Source: Ricinus communis
Lineage: Eukaryota > Streptophyta > Magnoliopsida > Malpighiales > Euphorbiaceae
Direction: 5' to 3'
Assembly: GCF_019578655.1 (NCBI RefSeq)
Contig: NC_063264.1
Span: forward strand, 12,627,213 to 12,691,212
DNA length: 64,000 nucleotides
The notes beneath the pieces are model-generated. The model was not told the DNA's origin, did no database searches, and worked only from the letters and a program-made list of their open reading frames with translations. A program made the translations under genes and the position numbers. Below, piece by piece: positions 58,809-64,000 of this stretch (its first letter is position 1; each line of letters opens with the position of its first letter).

Positions 58809-58813
58809 ACTAC

Positions 58814-59086
58814 CCTTTAAACACTTTGAGTGATTTAGAGTGATTCTGGTGAGGAGTTGGTTTTGAATAATTTTATTGAGATAGTGTTTTGCGAATTATT
58901 AGCATCTTGGTTGTGATACTTGAATTGATTGCTTCATTTCTTTTTGTTTGACTTGCGCTTGTTAAGGATATGTGCAGGAGCTCCCTAGCTTGTCTAACAG
59001 TTCAAGTGTTATTCCTTAGTGGTTTATTTTCCTTATTTTACTTTTGAGTGCTTGAGGACAAGCAATGAGCTAAGTGTGGGGTTATT
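58814..59086 (+). other. 3' noncoding region of outer element, part 2, with polypurine module
   Basis: The outer element continues after element 3's right TSD. At 59,054-59,086 it has GAGGACA, 11 bases, then AAGTGTGGGGTTATT, immediately before the 3' LTR. Confidence 0.8.
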
Positions 59087-60480
59087 TGATGTGCGTAAAA
59101 TACATACATCTAAATGGAGTTTTTAAGATTGATTTTATGTATATTTGGATGTGAATTGGTCCCAACACTCACCCTATGTGTCTGTTTGTGTGCATTAGGT
59201 CCAAAAGAAGTCAAAGTATGATAAAGGGAAGAATTGGAGCATAATTGGATGTCAAAGCTGCCGAAACAAGCTAAGTATGCCCATGAGGAAGGTTAACACG
59301 GGTGTGTTGTATTCAACACTGGCCGCATTCCCAACACAGCCACCAATACGGTCGTGTTGGATGCAACAAACATCAAAGAAAAAAAGGTTTTTAGGGAGCA
59401 CGGCCACAGAGAGTAACACGGGCATAAACACCAGAATGTGTTGGGAACACGGGAATCAACACGGCCATGTTCATGGCATCTGGTCAAATTCATTTAAAAA
59501 GAAAGAAAAGAGAAAAAGGGAGGTAGCTAGGGTTAGAACATCCAAAACTCATCTTTTTCTGTCTCTAAGGGTTTTCTAAGTTAAAACTAAGAGAAAAGGA
59601 GACTTGGATCAAGATTTCACTTGTATTCTCTTCGAAGATCAAAGATTTGTGAGGATTGTTGATTGGTTTCAATCCGAGTAAAAGGAACAAGAATCGATCC
59701 AAAATTGGGCACGAGGAATTAGAGCTATTTACTCTCATCCAAGGGTGTATTCGGGTTCCTCTACCTTTACTCATTTTTTGTAATTGAATTCTTGTTGGTT
59801 GTGATTATGAACATGATTAGCTAAACTTATTAACCCATTAGGGTTCTTTATCTAGGGATTTTTGTACTTCAATTTTGAATTGAATGTATTGATTGTCAAT
59901 ATTGGTTTGCAATGGAAGTATTTATTGATTTGTTCTTCATATCTTATTGAATGATTTTTGAAATTTGAATCATCTTGAGAAAGACGTTTGGGTTTGGATT
60001 GTCCTTTGCAACCTAGAATTGAGTTTGCCTAGAGATAGGGTGTTCGTTCTACCGGATTGAGAATTAACAACTCTCAATAGTGTTAAATGGTACATAATGC
60101 TAATTTGGGTAATTAGAGTTAGGAAGAGATTTCAACCTAATTAATCTAAGTTAAGATGTCAGTGTCCTTGAGAAAGGCATTAATTGTGTGGAGATTTTCT
60201 CACGGAAATTGGATTCAATCAATCAATTCCACCCTTAGTTTCCATTCCTTAGCGACAAGAATTCCCAAAGGATTATTCCTTTACTTGAATTAATCATTCC
60301 CTAGTATACATAGTTCGACAACAATTATAGTCGCTATTAGTTAATTTAGGAATTATTCATTAACACCAATTATTTTCTGTGATTAGATAACAGAGAAGAT
60401 TGAGTAGATTTAGGTTCACACATTCTTTGGGGAATACGACACTTGGTACTCGTCGTTAGCTATACTCCACTGTTAGGTAC
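59087..60480 (+). repeat. 3' LTR of outer element (end cut by element 4)
   Basis: It begins TGATGTGCGTAAAATAC. The expected ...CTATCA end is missing: at 60,480 it stops at GTTAGGTAC and element 4's LTR begins. Relative to the other LTRs about 40 bp should be missing and may lie beyond element 4, outside the window. CACGGC motifs and variants lie at 59,296-59,475. Confidence 0.82.
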
Positions 60481-61887
60481 TGATGTGCGTAAAATACACA
60501 CATCTAAATGGGGTTTTTAAGATCGATTTTATGGATATTTGGATGTGAATTGGTATCAACACTCACCCTATGCATCTGTTTGTGTGCATTAGGTCCAAAA
60601 GAAGTCAAAGAATAAAAAAAGGAAAGAATTGGAGCATAATTGGACGTCAAAGCTGCCGAAACGAGCTAAGTACGAGCCTCAGGAAGCTGAACATGGCCGT
60701 GTTCCTACCACGGGCATCAACACGGCCGTGTTGCGTGCATTAAAACATCAAAGAAAAGGAAGTTCATAGGGAGCACGGCCACCGAGAGTAACACGTCCAG
60801 GAACACCAGCCCGTGTCCCCAACACGGCCGTGTTGGCGGCGACAGGGGGAATAATTAAAAGAACGAAGAGAGGAAAGAACTAGGGGAGGCTAGGGTTAGA
60901 ACATCCAAAACCCTAATTTTTCTCTCTCTAAGGATTTTCTGAGCTGAAACCAAGAAAAAAGGAGATTTGGATCAAGGTTTCAATCGGATTCCCTTCATAG
61001 ATTGAAGATTGGGCGAGGTTCGCTGATTGGTTCTCAAATCGAGCAAGAGGCAACTAGGGTTTGAGATTTTAAATTTGCAAATTTAGGGTTTTTCATTCAG
61101 CTTGAAAGAGAAGGGTGTACATGCCTTTAATTTTCTTTTCCTTATTTTGTTCCCCAATTGCTTTAACCATGAACATGAGTAGCTAGATCTTTTGAACCCA
61201 TTGGGGTTCACCTTTGTTAATGGATTATGCTTAATTGTTAGTTTTATAATTGTCATTCTTGCAATCTTCTTGCTATTTAGTAATAAAAGTTTGATTTAGT
61301 TAATTTAAGACGTTGAATTAATTGTTTTTTGGGTTGTTTCTTGACATTGAGAAATGCTTGTTACAACTGGACATTGAATAGTAAGGACTAGTAGTTAACA
61401 CTTAGAGATAAGGTTGATTTACTCGCCGGATTAAGAATTAATAACTCTTAATAGTTTTAAATCATACTTAATGCTAATATGTAGTAATCCGATAGGAAGA
61501 GATTCCATTAGATTAGTGCAGGTTTAGGAATTCGGTAAGCTCGAGAGAGGAACCGGGATTCAATTCAGGATTTAGGCACGGGTAAGCAAGATTAGCAATC
61601 CATAAAATCCATCTTTAGAATTCCATCACTTAGGCTCCCTTTTGGGTTTGTTTCTCTCCTTGCAATTATCTTTTGATTATTCGTTGTCCTTCATTTACTT
61701 ATTTGCACTTATAATCATTAGTTGGTACGTTAGAACTTTCACACCATATTTCAGACTAGATAACATAGTAAACAGTAGTAACTCTAGGTTCACCCGATCT
61801 CTAGTGATACGACCTTGATACTCACTAGTGCTAGGCTGCATCGGTAGGTTCACTGCCTTAGGTGTAGGTTGTATAAAGAGCCTATCA
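60481..61887 (+). repeat. 5' LTR of element 4, chimeric
   Basis: 60,481 to about 61,040 follows the outer element's LTR (59,087 onward) closely: TGATGTGCGTAAAATACA, GTGTGCATTAGGTCC and AAAGCTGCCGAAAC are shared. From about 61,045 (CAAGAGGCAACTAGGG) to 61,887 it follows the reverse complement of element 3's LTR (58,205 down to 57,349). The change of partner falls within the transcribed region, near the presumed R. Palindromes AACACGGCCGTGTT lie at about 60,717-60,735 and 60,822-60,835. Confidence 0.85.
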
Positions 61888-61893
61888 AGTTTT

Positions 61894-61911
61894 TGGCGCC
61901 GTTGCCGGGGA
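61894..61911 (+). promoter_or_regulatory. Primer-binding site, tRNA-Asp type (element 4)
   Basis: TGGCGCCGTTGCCGGGGA, a perfect complement to the plant tRNA-Asp 3' end, six bases (AGTTTT) after the LTR. Confidence 0.95.
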
Positions 61912-62052
61912 ACAGTAACGGTGAACTAGAGTGAATTGTTTTTGTGTTAATTAGTCATTGTTTGTTTATTCATTTATTCTTTATTTTTTTATTTATTATT
62001 ATATTATTTTTAATTGATTGGTGGTTGTTTGATTGTTGGTTTCAAGTAGTAT

Positions 62053-64000
62053 ATGACCAGGAGCTCTAACCCTGATCCTATAGCACCCTTATCTGACCCG
62101 GAGCGCTCTCTCAGATTATTGAGATGACATTTGCAGGCAGTTGAGGAGGAGGACAGAGTTACAGTTCAGGTTCAAGGAGTTGACGCAATGGAGAACCTCA
62201 ACCCCCAGGCCGATGATGATCAAAGGACCATGTACGAGTTTGCTCGACCCTCTTTAGATGGAATGAGCAGTATAGTCGGACTTCTTTATAGCGGCCAACA
62301 ATTTTAGATAAAGGCCAATGTTATCCGGATGATCCAAATGAAAGCGTGCAGTTTGGAGGATTGCCCAGCGAGGATCCCAATGCACATATCTCCAACTTTT
62401 TAGAGATTTGTGACACATTCAAGATAAATGGAACAACCGATGATGCCATTCGACTGAGATTGTTTCCATTTTCCTTGAGGGACAGAGCAAAGAGATGGCT
62501 GCAATCTCTTCCACAACAGACGATCACTATCTGGAAGACGTTGGCCGAAAAATTTCTATACAAGTATTTTCCTCCCGCTAAAAACTATAAAACTTAGAAA
62601 TGACATATCTTCTTTTATGCAGTTTGATGATGAAAGCATGTACGATGCATGGGAGAGGTTTAAGGATCTTTTGAGATGCTGCCCACATCACGGATTGCCA
62701 GTGTGGATGTAGGTTCAGACCTTCTATAGCGGGTTGAACCTTGCAACAAGGCAGATGGTGGATGCTGCAGCAGGTGGGGCGCTAAATAGTAAGACGCCCG
62801 AGCAAGCTCAGAACCTGATAGAGGAAATGGCCATGAACAACTATCAATGGCAATCCTCTAGGAGCCGACCAGGAAGACAGGGAGTGGTCAACCAAGTGGA
62901 CTCTACAGCAGCCTTGGCAGCTCAAGTGGAGCTTCTAGCCAAGAAGATCGACTAACTCCAGATGCCGGTTCATGCAGCGAATGTTGGCTACGAGTTTTGT
63001 GGTGGCCCGTATTACAGTGCGAACTGTACCGCGGTAGGTATGTTTGCTTCATCCTCTACTACTTTTCCATCTAATTCTGTTATGTCTCTGATGTTGAGCA
63101 GGTTGACTATATGGGGAATGCCCCAAGGCAACATAATGATCCTTACAGCAATACATACAACTCTAGGTGGCGCAATCATCCCAATTTCAGTTGGAGGAAC
63201 AATAACGCTCAGGGTCCACCTGATTTTCAGAGACTTCATCAGCAGCCGCAGCAACATTCAGCTGGACCTGCACAAGCTCCTCCTCTACTAGAAAAGAAGT
63301 CAAATTTAGAGGAGCTTATGATGAAGTTTGTGACGTCTACGGAGATGAGGTTCCAGCAAACTGATAGTGCACTTAGGAACCAGTAGGCCTCGATTCGGAA
63401 CTTGGAGACCCAGATTGGCCAAATCTCTAAGATGTTGTCTGAGAGGCAGCAAGGAGCGCTCCCGAGCACCATTGAGTCTAATCCGAGGGAGCACGTGAAT
63501 GCCATCACTTTGCGTTCAGGTAAGTTAGTTTCAGCTCCTTCTAAGCCTATTTTTGATGATGCCACTATCAATGTGCAGGTTGAGGCGAGCAGTAAGGTTA
63601 GGGAACCTGAGGGACAAAAGGTGAAATTAATTCCAGTCAGAGAATATCAACCTAAGATTCTTTATCCTGCTAGAACTAAACAAGCAGAGGTGAAAGAGCA
63701 GTTTAGTAAGTTTTTAGATATTTTTAGACAACTGCATATTAACTTGCCTTTTATTGATGCATTGGAGCAGATGCTGAAGTATGCTAAGTTCTTAAAGGAC
63801 ATACTTAGCAGAAAAAGGAAGTTGGAGGAGGTCGCTATGTTCAAATTTCAATGAGGGTGCTCGTGGTGTTTGAGCAAGTTGCGGAGAAAGCGTCACGATC
63901 CAGGGAGTTTCACTATTCCCTGCACTTTAGGTAATTTGTGTATGGATGATGCATTAGCTGATTTGGGGGCTAGCACAAATGTCATGCCCACTAATTTATT
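62053..64000 (+). pseudogene. Element 4: gag and start of protease, running off the window
   Basis: The Gag start ATGACCAGGAGC lies at 62,053. The core reads QFGGLPSEDPNAHISNFLEI and RLFPFSLRDRAKRWLQSLPQ, then FLYKYFPPAKN (62,346-62,590). After a frame shift near 62,597 come a segment corresponding to DDESMYDAWERFKDLL (62,625-62,675), TRQMVDAAAGGALNSKTPEQ (62,740-62,800), CGGPYYSANC (62,998-63,030), LEELMMKFVTSTEMRFQQT (63,308-63,365), REHVNAITLRSGK (63,487-63,530) and a protease start with ALADLGAS near 63,955. At least four stops or frame shifts are visible, including in-frame stops near 62,711, 62,953 and 63,385. It is close to element 3's gag. Confidence 0.87.

Larger units (their letters stand above)
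39037..60480 (+). mobile_element. Outer Athila-lineage Ty3/gypsy element, 5'-truncated, with nested insertions
   Basis: It is made of three separated parts: 39,037-40,519, 46,766-51,512 and 58,814-60,480, about 7.9 kb after removal of the nested elements 2 and 3 with their duplicated target sites. Order: gag C-terminal half, protease, RT, RNase H, integrase, a long 3' noncoding part, polypurine-type tract and 3' LTR. The 5' LTR, primer site and gag N-terminus are missing; satellite abuts the break directly, so this is a truncation and not an insertion edge. The Athila assignment rests on the gag (CEFCGGPHYSANC), the RT/integrase motifs and the 3' end. No env-like ORF is recognisable after integrase. 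Confidence 0.88.
60481..64000 (+). mobile_element. Element 4: Athila-type LTR element, incomplete at window end
   Basis: 5' LTR (60,481-61,887), tRNA-Asp primer site, T-rich leader, gag and the beginning of protease; the rest lies beyond the window. The 5' LTR starts exactly where the outer 3' LTR breaks off, so it probably inserted there; the five bases before it, GGTAC, would be the TSD. Whether it encodes RT and integrase cannot be seen. Confidence 0.85.

Noticed and set aside
61080..61095. TTTAGGG, the plant telomere repeat unit
   Set aside because: A single occurrence within the LTR of element 4, with counterparts in element 3. It is not an array.

Overview
The window is repeat-rich plant nuclear DNA, almost certainly from a flowering plant and probably a eudicot. 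The evidence is Athila-type Ty3/gypsy elements primed by tRNA-Asp, a Tat-type fragment with a second RNase H, LTRs with 5-bp target-site duplications, and an endogenous caulimovirid of florendovirus type. I recognise no intact host gene, no tRNA or rRNA gene and no CRISPR. AT-richness, satellite arrays, nested retroelements and visible CpG decay point to heterochromatin, perhaps pericentromeric. The species cannot be named from the sequence.

Layout. (1) About 1-2,650, 5,617-5,862 and 14,703-39,036 hold one long-monomer satellite. Each unit is a spacer of about 0.75 kb plus one to four tandem subrepeats of about 227 bp. Orientation switches + to - near 15,645, - to + near 27,055 and + to - near 36,295. 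The central ~20 kb is therefore a giant, imperfect inverted repeat, with an additional higher-order period of about 2.9 kb in the + arm. Solo LTRs sit in each arm (20,392-22,484 with TSD TAAAT; 29,502-30,542 with TSD CATAT). (2) 2,651-5,616 is a composite insertion: a decayed Tat-lineage pol fragment (+) and a reverse-oriented LTR with a tRNA-iMet primer site. (3) 5,863-6,426 contains TA/TG microsatellites and a 66-bp tandem duplication. (4) About 6,430-13,930 (- strand) is an almost full-length, decayed endogenous pararetrovirus: movement protein, linker, coat protein, protease, reverse transcriptase and RNase H in ORF1, then ORF2, then a 35S-like promoter with a duplicated 40-bp upstream element. 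(5) About 13,931-14,702 is decayed sequence, partly related to the solo LTR at 20.4 kb.

(6) 39,037 to the end is a nested stack of Athila-lineage elements. The outer element (+) lacks its 5' end; its gag-pro-RT-RNaseH-IN run from 39,037 to about 50,020 and its 3' LTR is 59,087-60,480. It is interrupted by element 2 (+, 40,525-46,760, TSD GTAGA) and element 3 (-, 51,518-58,808, TSD ACTAC). Both of these are non-autonomous and lack RT and integrase. Element 4 (+) starts at 60,481 in the end of the outer 3' LTR and runs off the window. Its 5' LTR is chimeric: U3 resembles the outer element and R-U5 resembles element 3.

How the parts relate. The outer element encodes the enzymes (now broken) that elements 2 and 3 would have needed in trans, and all share the primer site, a T-rich leader, a repeated polypurine-type module and a conserved 3' noncoding block. 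The most unusual features are the inverted higher-order satellite, the chimeric LTR, the twice-occurring GAGGACA-N11-AAGTGTGGGGT module, and clusters of CACGGCCGTG palindromes in otherwise different U3 regions.
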